Shown here piece after piece: positions 33,316-44,900 of a stretch of DNA of 64,000 bases. Origin of the DNA: Trichopria drosophilae. Taxonomy: Eukaryota > Arthropoda > Insecta > Hymenoptera > Diapriidae. Numbering within the stretch: the stretch's first letter is position 1; each line of letters begins with the position of its first letter. Under the pieces are notes generated by a model, which saw nothing but the letters and a program-made list of their open reading frames with translations, was not told where the DNA came from and did not search any database. Position numbers and translations under genes: made by a program. Location: NCBI GenBank assembly GCA_030407085.1, contig CM059587.1, positions 46,806,501 to 46,870,500 of the forward strand, given 5' to 3'.

Positions 33316-33438
33316 GACTATACAAAAGTGCAGACCTTATACACAATAAATAATTTTTTATTCGAGTAAATATTGTGTGGAAAATAAATGTGACTTAATT
33401 TGACGTGACTGCAGTAACTAAAGTTTACTACACTCGAC

Positions 33439-33485
33439 TATGAAGCTTTGAACTTGCAGGCGCGAATTCGTAAGATGAACTTTCT
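33439..33485 (+). repeat. 47-bp sequence repeated at the palindrome edge and near its centre
   Basis: TATGAAGCTTTGAACTTGCA and 27 following bases recur in direct orientation at 39580-39622 and inverted at 40755-40801. This copy lies immediately outside the left edge of the giant palindrome, so direct copies bracket the left-arm segment 33486-39579. Confidence 0.8.
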
Positions 33486-33872
33486 CGCATCGGTGCCCCG
33501 CCTGTCTTGAGAGTGATCATACCTGCGTAATCTTAACGTCATTTCGCGAAAGTGCGGTGTGGAAGCTACCTCTCAACGAATCCAAGGAGAAGGACCAGCC
33601 CCGACCGAGGTCGACGCCACTGCCAGCCGAGGAGGACGCCAGCAGCCTCGTCTCCTAGGACGGATATCCCGCCAGTCCAAGTGCCGAAGTATTACCAGTA
33701 AGTAGACCTTTTTATTAAGACCCCGCGAGTGTGAGTTTATCGAGCCCCGGTCATCTGAGAAAGAAGTTCCGCCGTCGCGAGATTAGAACCCGCGCCCCCG
33801 TCCCCCTTTTATATTCTCGGTAAATTTATAGAGGTTCTGCCTCGTCTTTTTAAGGGCGAGGCTACACTATCA
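33486..33872 (+). repeat. truncated LTR copy (plus orientation)
   Basis: Matches the reverse complement of the inner part of the gypsy 3 LTR (47080-47465) and ends with GCGAGGCTACACTATCA, the LTR 3' end. The first ~480 bp of the LTR are missing. Confidence 0.75.
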
Positions 33873-35336
33873 ACTTTTTGAAAAAATTGCAAAGAACAAA
33901 TAACTCTTAGAATTCATCAGAGAATACATTAAATTTTTTCAGCATTTTTGTAAATAAATCACAATTTTTTAAAAAATTTTCGCAAAATGTCATCGAAATT
34001 TTGAAAAAATTCCACTATATCGGTTGATGAATTTTAAGAACTTTTCATTCTAGGCATTTTTTTAAAAAAGTTCGTAGTTTTTGAGTTAGAGCGTCCAGAA
34101 ATTTCTCAAAGAAATTTTCATTGTTGACGCCATTTTGAGGTTGTTCGAATGATGTAGGGTATAAAAGTAAAATTTGTTCTTAAAATTCAACTATTTTATG
34201 CACCATTATGCAAGGCTTCAATAAAATTCCAATATTCTAATAGTTCGAAATAAAATGATAAGAATAAAAAATTCCCAATTTTTGGGAAATTTTTTTCATA
34301 TTCGGCGCCATATTGGAATTTCTGATGGCTGAAACTCAATTTTGACCTCGGAATCTTGAACAGCGAACTCGAAAACAGTAGGATACGTACCTCTCAATTG
34401 TTTTCAACTTTTATTTTGATACGAAATACTTGATTGAAAATGAAGTATAAAAATTATCATTTCAGGCGTTAAGGGCCCGCCTGTGACGTCAGAGGCGAGA
34501 AAACTTTGCGCCGTGAAATTAGCGATTTTCGAGAGATTTTCGCGATTTTTTTTTGCAGAAATCGGTTTCTCGTGTCGAGGAGTAGCGATTAAAGTAGTAT
34601 GGAAAAGATTGTTAGCTTATAAATAGGAAAAATTAAGCATCAAAGTTTCACAGCGGCCATCACTTTGTCTAATTTCAGGCGATCGACATAAGACCTTCTC
34701 TTTGTAGGTTGCTCCGCTCACTCGCGCTTCGAGACTGTCTCACTTGTTCGGAATAGAAAGACACTCGCTCCCTCTCTCTCTCGGCTTCCGTACAAGAGTG
34801 CAGGCAACTGGCCGTGCGTTTTCGTTACGAAAAATTCATGCATTTTTGCGAATGTGGCCGGGGAACAAAGTTCCGAAAATCAACACACCTCCCGACAGGC
34901 CAAGATTTACATATAACATGGCTCCAGCCTGATTTGCGTCCCTTTGTCTTTGAATTAAAAAACGTTAGACTCACGCAATATCGAAATTTTAGTTTTCGTT
35001 TTCGGAACTTTGTTTACCGGCCGCGCAAATTGCACGATTTTTAAAAAATATGGATGCTTTTTAGAAAGTAACACATCGAGAACTGCAGATGGTGAGATAC
35101 GGTAAGTCGTGCAATATAATTTTGAAGGGTTACTTTTTGATTGTCGGAGGATGAAAAGCGAGATAACTTATAGTCAATTCATCGCATATCGAATAACTTT
35201 TGTGCAAGACTTTTCAGTGTGCAAAGTAAAATAATTGGCAAAGTAAGGCGCACAAGCGTTGAAAACTGTTCTTTTTTTTTCAATAAATTAAACTTGATGT
35301 TGTGGCTTATTTTTTTTCTGACTTTTTTCGAATATA

Positions 35337-35521
35337 CCGCACGAACCGAGTGTTGCCGAACGCCTAGCGGTGTTGCCAAGTCGTTGGCTCTCCGGATTCC
35401 ACGCCGCGCAGGAAACTATACAATACGTACCACCATCATCTTATACATAGTTTCTTCCTGGTTACTGCGTGGCGCGGAGTCCGGAGAGCCAACGAGTTCG
35501 GCAACACTCGGTTCGTGCGGT
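35337..35521. repeat. 185-bp hairpin inside the inner element (left arm)
   Basis: CCGCACGAACCGAGTGTTGC at the left is exactly complemented at the right (GCAACACTCGGTTCGTGCGG), and CGTTGGCTCTCCGGA is complemented by TCCGGAGAGCCAACG further in. It sits just after the terminal repeat of the inner element, as a MITE-like insertion would. Confidence 0.75.
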
Positions 35522-35699
35522 AAATTCGACCGCGCGGCATATGTACGGAAGAGCAGCAAGCCGCTCCGCTGACACATCTGTTATCCGTAACAGGCGTCAA
35601 GGACAACCGGTAAGAATTTTGTAAATTTTCGAATTATCGTCGACATCACTTTTTGTAACTATACTAGAACTAAAATATGTTTTCTTTTTTACAGCAACA

Positions 35700-35855
35700 A
35701 TGAAAACGTCCAGCAGACGGACGCAACAGACGGCAAAGCCGAAAAATTGTCGACCTTCAGCGATCAAATCTTCGCGAGAGGATCATGCGACGAGGCCACC
35801 GTCAGCAAGTAGTCAATTCTCAGGCAAAACACCTGGTATATTGCTACATTTTTAA
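35700..35855 (+). CDS. small basic ORF after a splice acceptor (left arm)
   Basis: A 51-codon ORF starts MKTSSRRTQQTAKPK two bases after an acceptor (TTTCTTTTTTACAG plus CAACA). An upstream segment at about 35540-35609 ends in a donor-like GACAACCG/GTAAGA, so a 5' non-coding exon is plausible. The peptide is basic and Ser-rich with no recognised domain. A possible third exon after TTGCTGTTTCAG near 37179 is open for 41 codons (DPEKHPMDTRIRIG), but its phase does not match. Low confidence as a gene; it is duplicated exactly in the other arm. Confidence 0.3.
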   Translation: MKTSSRRTQQTAKPKNCRPSAIKSSREDHATRPPSASSQFSGKTPGILLHF

Positions 35856-35929
35856 TTACAGTAAAAGAATTGACTATATTCAGTAAGTTGCACAAATTGC
35901 ATGCTATATTCAGTAAGTTGCACAAATTG

Positions 35930-37110
35930 ATTCTAAACATTATTACGTACTGTCATTTCGAATGAAAGGTTAGAAGTGTCCCTATGATAGAAGTGTCGAT
36001 AATAGACTTTGAAAATCTTTGCGACATTCTCAAATCATTACACACACTCCGTCGTATGAAACTCTGCGACTAGTCGCTCGATTCCAAATTCATCAACAAA
36101 ATATATCGACGTATTGTTTTCAAATTATTACAAGATTTTTTAAAAGACTGTTATCGACTGCAGCAAAGGGAAACATCTGACCTTCTATTCAAAAATTAAC
36201 TGTAAAAACAATTTTACTGAATCATACATTTAACTGTCAATCCATTCACAGAAGTTTTTTAATATATAGTCGAGATAATTGTAATAGTATTGTTACATGT
36301 GTACGATTCAGTAAATTACAGAAATTGATTGTAGACATGGACAATTGTTTTTATAGTTGAATTTTGAATAGTAGATTAGATGTTTCCCTTTGCTGCACTT
36401 GATAACAGTCTTTTAGAAAATCTTGTGAATATTTCAAAATAATACATAGATGGATTTTGTAGTTGAATTTGGAATCGAACGATAAGTTGTAGAGTTTCAT
36501 ACGACGGAGTGTGTGTAATGATTTGAGTAGGTCGCAAAGTTTTTTCAAAGTTTATTATTGACTCGTGCAAAGGGGGTGCTTGTAACCTTCTATTCGAAAT
36601 GAAAGCACGTAATCCTGTTTACAATCAAATTGTGTAATTCACTGAACTGTACACGTAGCTGTCAATCCACTCACGGAAGTTTTTTAAGGTATATTCGAGA
36701 TAATTGTATTAGTTGTTACTCATGTACGATTCAGTAAATGACAGAAATTAATTGTAAACACGTACAATTGTTTTTATAGTTAAATCTTGAATAGAGGAAT
36801 AGATGCTTCCTTTTCGTAGTCGATAACAGTCTTTCAAAAAATTGTGTAAAATTCCAAAACATTATGTCGATGGATTTTTTGTAGAATTTGAAATCGAATG
36901 GCAAGTTTTATAGTTTCTTAGTACGGAGTGCGTGTGTAATGATTTGAGAATATCGCAAGGTTTTCCCAAAATCTGTTATCGACTCTGGCAAAGGAAGCTT
37001 CTAAACTTCTATTCAGAATTTCAACTACGAAAACAATTGTACATGTTTACAATCAATCGGTGCCATTTACGGAATTGCACATATAGATTGCGTAGCAGTT
37101 TTGGGTTTAT
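35930..37110. repeat. inverted modules of ~250-300 bp within the inner element
   Basis: Phrases such as AATCATTACACACACTCCGTCGTATGAAACTCT (about 36036) and its inverse (about 36497), GATAACAGTC with its inverse, and CGATTCAGTAAAT recur in alternating orientation, forming three to four diverged foldback modules. Short open frames here are products of the repeats. Confidence 0.6.
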
Positions 37111-38452
37111 GTAATTATTGTCAGTAAATAATTTTTTAGAAATATTCATTTTATTTATTTGTCTATATTGCTGTTTCAGGATCCTGAGAAGCACCCGATG
37201 GACACGCGGATACGTATCGGTAGGAGCTGTCAAGTGCTCCGGGGGAGAAGACTCTTCAAAAAAAAAGAAAATAAAGAAAATGTAAATAATATGTACAAAC
37301 AATAATTTATTTTTGTTAAAAAACATTTTAATAAAAAAAAGTTCCAATCCTCCCTTTCAAATAAAATATAAAAAATAAAGTTTCAATCCCCCTTTACAAA
37401 TAAAATATAAAAAATAAAATTTCCTTTTCCCGTGTTCTTCCCTATTTATTTCCCGTGTTTATTTATTGAATGTGTGCGTGTCTGCTTGTTTGAACAAAAA
37501 TGTTCGTGTCGAGCTGCGTTCGTGCGGTAAATTCGAAAAAAGTCAGAAAAAATATAAGCCACAACATCAAGTTTAATTTATTGAAAAAAAACAGAACAGT
37601 TTTCGATGCTTGTGCGCTTTACTTTGCCAATTATTTTACTTTGCGCACTGAAAAGTCGTGCACAAAAGTTATTCGATCTGCGATAAATTGACTATAAGTT
37701 TTCTCGCTTTTTATCCTCCGACAATCAAAAAGTAACCCTTCAAAATTATATTGCATGACTTACCGTATCTCACTATTTGCAGTTCTCGATGCGTTACTTT
37801 CTAAAAAGCATCCATATTTTTTAAAAATCGTGCAATTGGGCGGCCGGGAAACAAAGTTCCGAAAACGAAAAATAAAATTTCGATATTGCGTGAGTCTAAC
37901 ATTTTTTAATTCGCTTTCTTTTTGCCAAATTTTCAAAGACAGAGGGAAGAAAATCACGCTGGAGCCATGTTATATGCAAATCTTTGCCTGTCGGGAGGTG
38001 TGTTGATTTTCGGAACTTTGTTCCCCGGCCACAATCGCAAAAATGCATCAATTTTTCGTAACGACAACGCACGGCGAGTCGCCTGCACTCTTGTACGGAA
38101 GCAGAGAGAGAGAAAGAGAGAGGGAGCGAGTGTCTTTCTATTCCGAACAAGTGAGACAGTCTCGAAGCGCGAGTGAGCGGAGCAACCTAGAAAGAGGTCT
38201 TATGTCGATCGCCTGAAGTTAGATAAAGAGATGGCCGCTGTGAAACTTTGATGCTTTATTTTTCCTATTTATAAGCTAACAATCTTTTCCATAGTACTTT
38301 AATCGCTATTCCTCGAGACGAGAAACCGATTTCTGAAAAAAAAAATCGCGAAAATCCCTCGAAAATTGCCAATTTCACGGCGCAAAGTTTTCTCGTCTCT
38401 GACTTCACAGGCGGGACCGCCTCGGCACGCTCGAGGGCCCTTAATGGGTTAA

Positions 38453-39579
38453 GTTGAGTTATTATTATTAAATTTGTATTAAAAAAATGACAGTGTTTTC
38501 TCTTAAATTATCCTTAATTCGGTCTATCTAAATAAATTAGGTGAGGAAGACCCTCACAAAATTGTCGTCCCAAGTAAGGGGCCGAATAATTAAAAGAAAA
38601 TTATTTTATTAATCTATAAAGACATTTTCGAGTACCGACTTCGCTACGGTTGTATTTGTGTCTATGTTTGTGTTTGCTCGTGAGAGGTCACAACGGATAT
38701 TTTTAATTGTAAGGTAATAGAGTGAACGAAAATTTGATAGCAAGGTAATTAAATATGAAGAACAGAAATAATATTAAATAATAAGTGAAATTTCAAAGGA
38801 AACAAAAGAAATTTAGAAATTGAAAAGTTTGGAGTATTTTTGATGATAAGTAAAGTTTGATTAAAGGTGCAATTAGTTTGCAAGAAAGTGTCAGTTTAGA
38901 GAATTATTAATGTAGTAAGAATGTTTGTTAATATTGAAAGTCAAAATTAATTAGCAAGAATCAGTTGTAATATTAATGAAATTTAGTATGAAATTTAAAT
39001 TTTAAAATTTTAAATTGAATTTTTGTCGTGGACAGTTATGATTATTTTAAATTTTGAAGACCTGTTTGCGTTTGTGTAATTGTGTCAGTGTGTTATAATC
39101 CAATTGTGAGTCTTTCAATCTCAAATTGAACGCTTTGTTTGAAAATAAAAACTCAGAGAAATATAAATTAAGTACAGTAAATTTCAAATTGATTTTTATA
39201 GATGTATTAGAGTTTAATTCGAGAACAAACGAAAGTCGTTGAGAAATTAAAATTTAAGTAGACTGAATTCATTTGTTAATTTAAGATTTAATATCATCAT
39301 TATATATGAGAGTCTATTAATTAAGAAGAAATATATTGTTAGAATATTGGAAATTTAATTTAAGAATTTAATGCCGTATTGAGAGTCCGAAATGGTGCAA
39401 TTAATTTTGAAGGAAAGGACCCCGCATATTTTAACGGAAAATTGGGTTTCGGTTAAATTGTTTCATTTTGAAATATGTTGTTCGTGATGCAATGCTGATT
39501 AAAAGTTATCTTTACGGCAACCCTCTAAAATCAACCGTTCACGATTTATTGACGATTAAAAGTCACTGCGCGGAGAGGT
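38453..39579 (+). other. AT-rich leader-like sequence in the left arm
   Basis: Noncoding AT-rich sequence beginning near a GGTGAGGAAGACCCTCACAAAATTGTCGTCCC phrase. It resembles the low-complexity leaders of insect gypsy elements, but no LTR or gag was found. The same sequence is inverted at 40802-41928. Confidence 0.35.
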
Positions 39580-40173
39580 TATGAAGCTTTGAACTTGCAG
39601 GCGCGAATTCGTAAGATGAACTCGAAAGTCATGTTGTACTCTTAAAATCGGTATACCTGTCAATAATAATAATTTTGATTAAAACATATCTACTATTTAA
39701 TGAAGATTCAGATAAACATGTAAAGAAATATATCTATAGATGAATTGTTCGTTAGTTTAATGAAATATTACAAGACAACTTGTACTGATTTTGGTTAATA
39801 TAGTTATGCCATTCGTATATAACACTTTTAAATTGCATTTTTCGGTAATACTTACCACACTACTGTAACACCGTTCCCTTTAGGTTAGTCCCAGGGAAGG
39901 TAAATACATCTAATCTAATCAAATCTCTCTGCTTTGGGAAATTCGTGTCCATGGTATAATAAACATTACCAATCCATCTCTATCTCTCTCTGTCTCATTT
40001 CTTTTGCAATAATTGAATTTAGAACACTGTTTGAAATTAGATTTTAAATTCATGTTGTATTTTCAAAATAGTTGTTTAGAATAGTTATTTAGAGACATTT
40101 TATTTAATTTTACATATAAATACATCATGAGTCATAATTAAATAATTAGAGCTTGAAATAATAAAATAATCGA

Positions 40174-40179
40174 TTTATT
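40174..40179 (-). terminator. poly(A) signal for the spacer exon
   Basis: AATAAA on the minus strand about 85 bases after the stop codon at 40264-40266. Confidence 0.45.
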
Positions 40180-40263
40180 TTTAACAGAAACTCATAATCA
40201 ATAACATATATTACAAAATTACAAATCTGTACGAATGAACTACAATAATGCAGTAGACAGGAA

Positions 40264-40427
40264 TCAATCTTCAATAACATTAATGTCATTTTCAAGATTT
40301 TGATTCTGATGCCTATCACAAGCATCGAGTGTGGTTTCTAAAAGAGTTAACCAAGGATATTTCTGGTTCGGCCGATGTCTGGCATAACTAAAATACCAAA
40401 GAACACTTGATATGTGGGCACAAGTGC
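40264..40427 (-). pseudogene. terminal exon of a transposon-like or zinc-chelating protein
   Basis: After a minus-strand acceptor (TAATTAATTAG, exon top 40427) the frame reads GTCAHISSVLWYFSYARH and ends with LETTLDACDRHQ and an acidic tail before TGA at 40264-40266. The Cys-Ala-His-Ile/Val-Ser-Ser-Val/Ile pattern followed by Tyr-Ala-Arg-His is the C-terminal signature of a repetitive insect protein family that I recall as SWIM-like (C-x-H) and transposon-associated. Upstream exons are not visible in the arms, so the gene is a fragment separated from its body by the palindrome. Confidence 0.4.
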
Positions 40428-41928
40428 CTAATTAATTACATATAACAGAACTAAGTGTTTCATTATTTATATGAACATAACTATTGTTTAATCTACGAAA
40501 TGTCGTGTTAAATAATGGTAAAATCAATAATGTACTAACGTTAACATTATATTAACCAAAATCAGTACAAGTTGTCTTATAATATTTCATTAAACTAACG
40601 AACAATTCATCTATGGATATATTTCTTTACATTTTTATCTGAATCTTCATTAAATAGTAGATATGTTTTAATCAAAATTATTATTATTGACAGGTATACC
40701 GATTTTAAGAGTACAACATCACTTTCGAGTCACATCTTTTAAAAAGTCTTCAAAAGAAAGTTCATCTTACGAATTCGCGCCTGCAAGTTCAAAGCTTCAT
40801 AACCTCTCCGCGCAGTGACTTTTGATCGTCAATAAATCGTGAACGGTTGATTTTAGAGGGTTGCCGTAAAGATAACTTTTAATCAGCATTGCATCACGAA
40901 CAACATATTTCAAAATGAAACAATTTAACCGAAACCCAATTTTCCGTTAAAATATGCGGGGTCCTTTCCTTCAAAATTAATTGCACCATTTCGGACTCTC
41001 AATACGGCATTAAATTCTTAAATTAAATTTCCAATATTCTAACAATATATTTCTTCTTAATTAATAGACCTTCATATATAATGATGATATTAAATCTTAA
41101 ATTAACAAATGAATTCAGTCTACTTAAATTTTAATTTCTCAACGACTTTCGTTTGTTCTCGAATTAAACTCTAATACATCTATAAAAATCAATTTGAAAT
41201 TTACTGTACTTAATTTATATTTCTCTGAGTTTTTATTTTCAAACAAAGCGTTCAATTTGAGATTGAAAGACTCACAATTGGATTATAACACACTGACACA
41301 ATTACACAAACGCAAACAGGTCTTCAAAATTTAAAATAATCGTAACTGTCCACGACAAAAATTCAATTTAAAATTTTAAAATTTAAATTTCATACTAAAT
41401 TTCATTAATATTACAACTGATTCTTGCTAATTAATTTTGACTTTCAATATTAACAAACATTCTTACTACATTAATAATTCTCTAAACTGACACTTTCTTG
41501 CAAACTAATTGCACCTTTAATCAAACTTTACTTATCATCAAAAATACTCCAAACTTTTCAATTTTTAAATTTCTTTTGTTTCCTTTGAAATTTCACTTAT
41601 TATTTAATATTATTTCTGTTCTTCATATTTAATTACCTTGCTATCAAATTTTCGTTCACTCTATTACCTTACAATTAAAAATATCCGTTGTGACCTCTCA
41701 CGAGCAAACACAAACATAGACACAAATACAACCGTCGCGAAGTCGGTACTCGAAAATGTCTTTATAGATTAATAAAATAATTTTCTTTTAATTATTCGGC
41801 CCCTTACTTGGGACGACAATTTTGTGAGGGTCTTCCTCACCTAATTTATTTAGATAGACCGAATTAAGGATAATTTAAGAGAAAACACTGTCATTTTTTT
41901 AATACAAATTTAATAATAATAACTCAAC

Positions 41929-44900
41929 TTAACCCATTAAGGGCCCTCGAGCGTGCCGAGGCGGTCCCGCCTGTGAAGCCAGAGACGAGAAAACTTTGCG
42001 CCGTGAAATTGGCAATTTTCGAGGGATTTTCGCGATTTTTTTTTTCAGAAATCGGTTTCTCGTCTCGAGGAATAGCGATTAAAGTACTATGGAAAAGATT
42101 GTTAGCTTATAAATAGGAAAAATAAAGCATCAAAGTTTCACAGCGGCCATCTCTTTATCTAACTTCAGGCGATCGACATAAGACCTCTTTCTAGGTTGCT
42201 CCGCTCACTCGCGCTTCGAGACTGTCTCACTTGTTCGGAATAGAAAGACACTCGCTCCCTCTCTCTTTCTCTCTCTCTCTGCTTCCGTACAAGAGTGCAG
42301 GCGACTCGCCGTGCGTTGTCGTTACGAAAAATTGATGCATTTTTGCGATTGTGGCCGGGGAACAAAGTTCCGAAAATCAACACACCTCCCGACAGGCAAA
42401 GATTTGCATATAACATGGCTCCAGCGTGATTTTCTTCCCTCTGTCTTTGAAAATTTGGCAAAAAGAAAGCGAATTAAAAAATGTTAGACTCACGCAATAT
42501 CGAAATTTTATTTTTCGTTTTCGGAACTTTGTTTCCCGGCCGCCCAATTGCACGATTTTTAAAAAATATGGATGCTTTTTAGAAAGTAACGCATCGAGAA
42601 CTGCAAATAGTGAGATACGGTAAGTCATGCAATATAATTTTGAAGGGTTACTTTTTGATTGTCGGAGGATAAAAAGCGAGAAAACTTATAGTCAATTTAT
42701 CGCAGATCGAATAACTTTTGTGCACGACTTTTCAGTGCGCAAAGTAAAATAATTGGCAAAGTAAAGCGCACAAGCATCGAAAACTGTTCTGTTTTTTTTC
42801 AATAAATTAAACTTGATGTTGTGGCTTATATTTTTTCTGACTTTTTTCGAATTTACCGCACGAACGCAGCTCGACACGAACATTTTTGTTCAAACAAGCA
42901 GACACGCACACATTCAATAAATAAACACGGGAAATAAATAGGGAAGAACACGGGAAAAGGAAATTTTATTTTTTATATTTTATTTGTAAAGGGGGATTGA
43001 AACTTTATTTTTTATATTTTATTTGAAAGGGAGGATTGGAACTTTTTTTTATTAAAATGTTTTTTAACAAAAATAAATTATTGTTTGTACATATTATTTA
43101 CATTTTCTTTATTTTCTTTTTTTTTGAAGAGTCTTCTCCCCCGGAGCACTTGACAGCTCCTACCGATACGTATCCGCGTGTCCATCGGGTGCTTCTCAGG
43201 ATCCTGAAACAGCAATATAGACAAATAAATAAAATGAATATTTCTAAAAAATTATTTACTGACAATAATTACATAAACCCAAAACTGCTACGCAATCTAT
43301 ATGTGCAATTCCGTAAATGGCACCGATTGATTGTAAACATGTACAATTGTTTTCGTAGTTGAAATTCTGAATAGAAGTTTAGAAGCTTCCTTTGCCAGAG
43401 TCGATAACAGATTTTGGGAAAACCTTGCGATATTCTCAAATCATTACACACGCACTCCGTACTAAGAAACTATAAAACTTGCCATTCGATTTCAAATTCT
43501 ACAAAAAATCCATCGACATAATGTTTTGGAATTTTACACAATTTTTTGAAAGACTGTTATCGACTACGAAAAGGAAGCATCTATTCCTCTATTCAAGATT
43601 TAACTATAAAAACAATTGTACGTGTTTACAATTAATTTCTGTCATTTACTGAATCGTACATGAGTAACAACTAATACAATTATCTCGAATATACCTTAAA
43701 AAACTTCCGTGAGTGGATTGACAGCTACGTGTACAGTTCAGTGAATTACACAATTTGATTGTAAACAGGATTACGTGCTTTCATTTCGAATAGAAGGTTA
43801 CAAGCACCCCCTTTGCACGAGTCAATAATAAACTTTGAAAAAACTTTGCGACCTACTCAAATCATTACACACACTCCGTCGTATGAAACTCTACAACTTA
43901 TCGTTCGATTCCAAATTCAACTACAAAATCCATCTATGTATTATTTTGAAATATTCACAAGATTTTCTAAAAGACTGTTATCAAGTGCAGCAAAGGGAAA
44001 CATCTAATCTACTATTCAAAATTCAACTATAAAAACAATTGTCCATGTCTACAATCAATTTCTGTAATTTACTGAATCGTACACATGTAACAATACTATT
44101 ACAATTATCTCGACTATATATTAAAAAACTTCTGTGAATGGATTGACAGTTAAATGTATGATTCAGTAAAATTGTTTTTACAGTTAATTTTTGAATAGAA
44201 GGTCAGATGTTTCCCTTTGCTGCAGTCGATAACAGTCTTTTAAAAAATCTTGTAATAATTTGAAAACAATACGTCGATATATTTTGTTGATGAATTTGGA
44301 ATCGAGCGACTAGTCGCAGAGTTTCATACGACGGAGTGTGTGTAATGATTTGAGAATGTCGCAAAGATTTTCAAAGTCTATTATCGACACTTCTATCATA
44401 GGGACACTTCTAACCTTTCATTCGAAATGACAGTACGTAATAATGTTTAGAATCAATTTGTGCAACTTACTGAATATAGCATGCAATTTGTGCAACTTAC
44501 TGAATATAGTCAATTCTTTTACTGTAATTAAAAATGTAGCAATATACCAGGTGTTTTGCCTGAGAATTGACTACTTGCTGACGGTGGCCTCGTCGCATGA
44601 TCCTCTCGCGAAGATTTGATCGCTGAAGGTCGACAATTTTTCGGCTTTGCCGTCTGTTGCGTCCGTCTGCTGGACGTTTTCATTGTTGCTGTAAAAAAGA
44701 AAACATATTTTAGTTCTAGTATAGTTACAAAAAGTGATGTCGACGATAATTCGAAAATTTACAAAATTCTTACCGGTTGTCCTTGACGCCTGTTACGGAT
44801 AACAGATGTGTCAGCGGAGCGGCTTGCTGCTCTTCCGTACATATGCCGCGCGGTCGAATTTACCGCACGAACCGAGTGTTGCCGAACTCGTTGGCTCTCC

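Larger units (their letters stand above)
29059..33330 (-). mobile_element. non-LTR retrotransposon, CR1/L2/Jockey-type, with PHD-finger ORF1
   Basis: A nearly full-length LINE on the minus strand with ORF1 (33315 to ~32095), ORF2 (32085 to 29315), a 3' UTR and a simple-repeat tail. Its 3' end reads GGGGGCTATCTCACCCGTAAATA and then repeats of AAAT (29059-29095 on plus), the tail type seen in CR1/L2-like elements. The exact clade cannot be fixed by eye. Several frameshifts make it non-functional. Confidence 0.8.
34469..38452. mobile_element. inner ~4-kb TTAA-flanked palindromic element, left-arm copy
   Basis: The left end reads TTAAGGGCCCGCCTGTGACG at 34469; the right end reads GAGGGCCCTTAATGGGTTAA ending at 38452. 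Terminal inverted repeats extend about 900 bp (34469-35335 against about 37515-38444). TTAACCCATTA at one end resembles the 24204 element, suggesting a piggyBac-type relative, although the left end is diverged and lacks the outer bases. The middle contains a hairpin insert, several ~250-bp inverted modules and a possible spliced transcript. Confidence 0.65.
33486..39802 (+). repeat. left arm of giant palindrome (6.3 kb)
   Basis: This arm matches the reverse complement of 40549-47465 from CGCATCGGTGCCCC at its outer edge to TTGGTTAATATA at its inner edge. The arms are highly similar but not identical: scattered substitutions, a ~35-bp deletion near 39622 and a ~560-bp extra segment in the other arm. 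Contents from outside in: 387 bp of a gypsy LTR 3' part (33486-33872), AT-rich flanking sequence, a ~4-kb inner palindrome (34469-38452), and AT-rich sequence resembling a retroelement leader. Confidence 0.88.
39803..40548. other. 746-bp spacer of the giant palindrome
   Basis: The only unpaired centre of the palindrome. It contains the terminal exon described at 40264-40427, its poly(A) signal, and AT-rich sequence. Confidence 0.7.

Noticed and set aside
35337..35521. Considered as a tRNA or structured RNA gene
   Set aside because: The fold is a simple long inverted repeat with no cloverleaf or conserved RNA motif and is better explained as a MITE-like hairpin.
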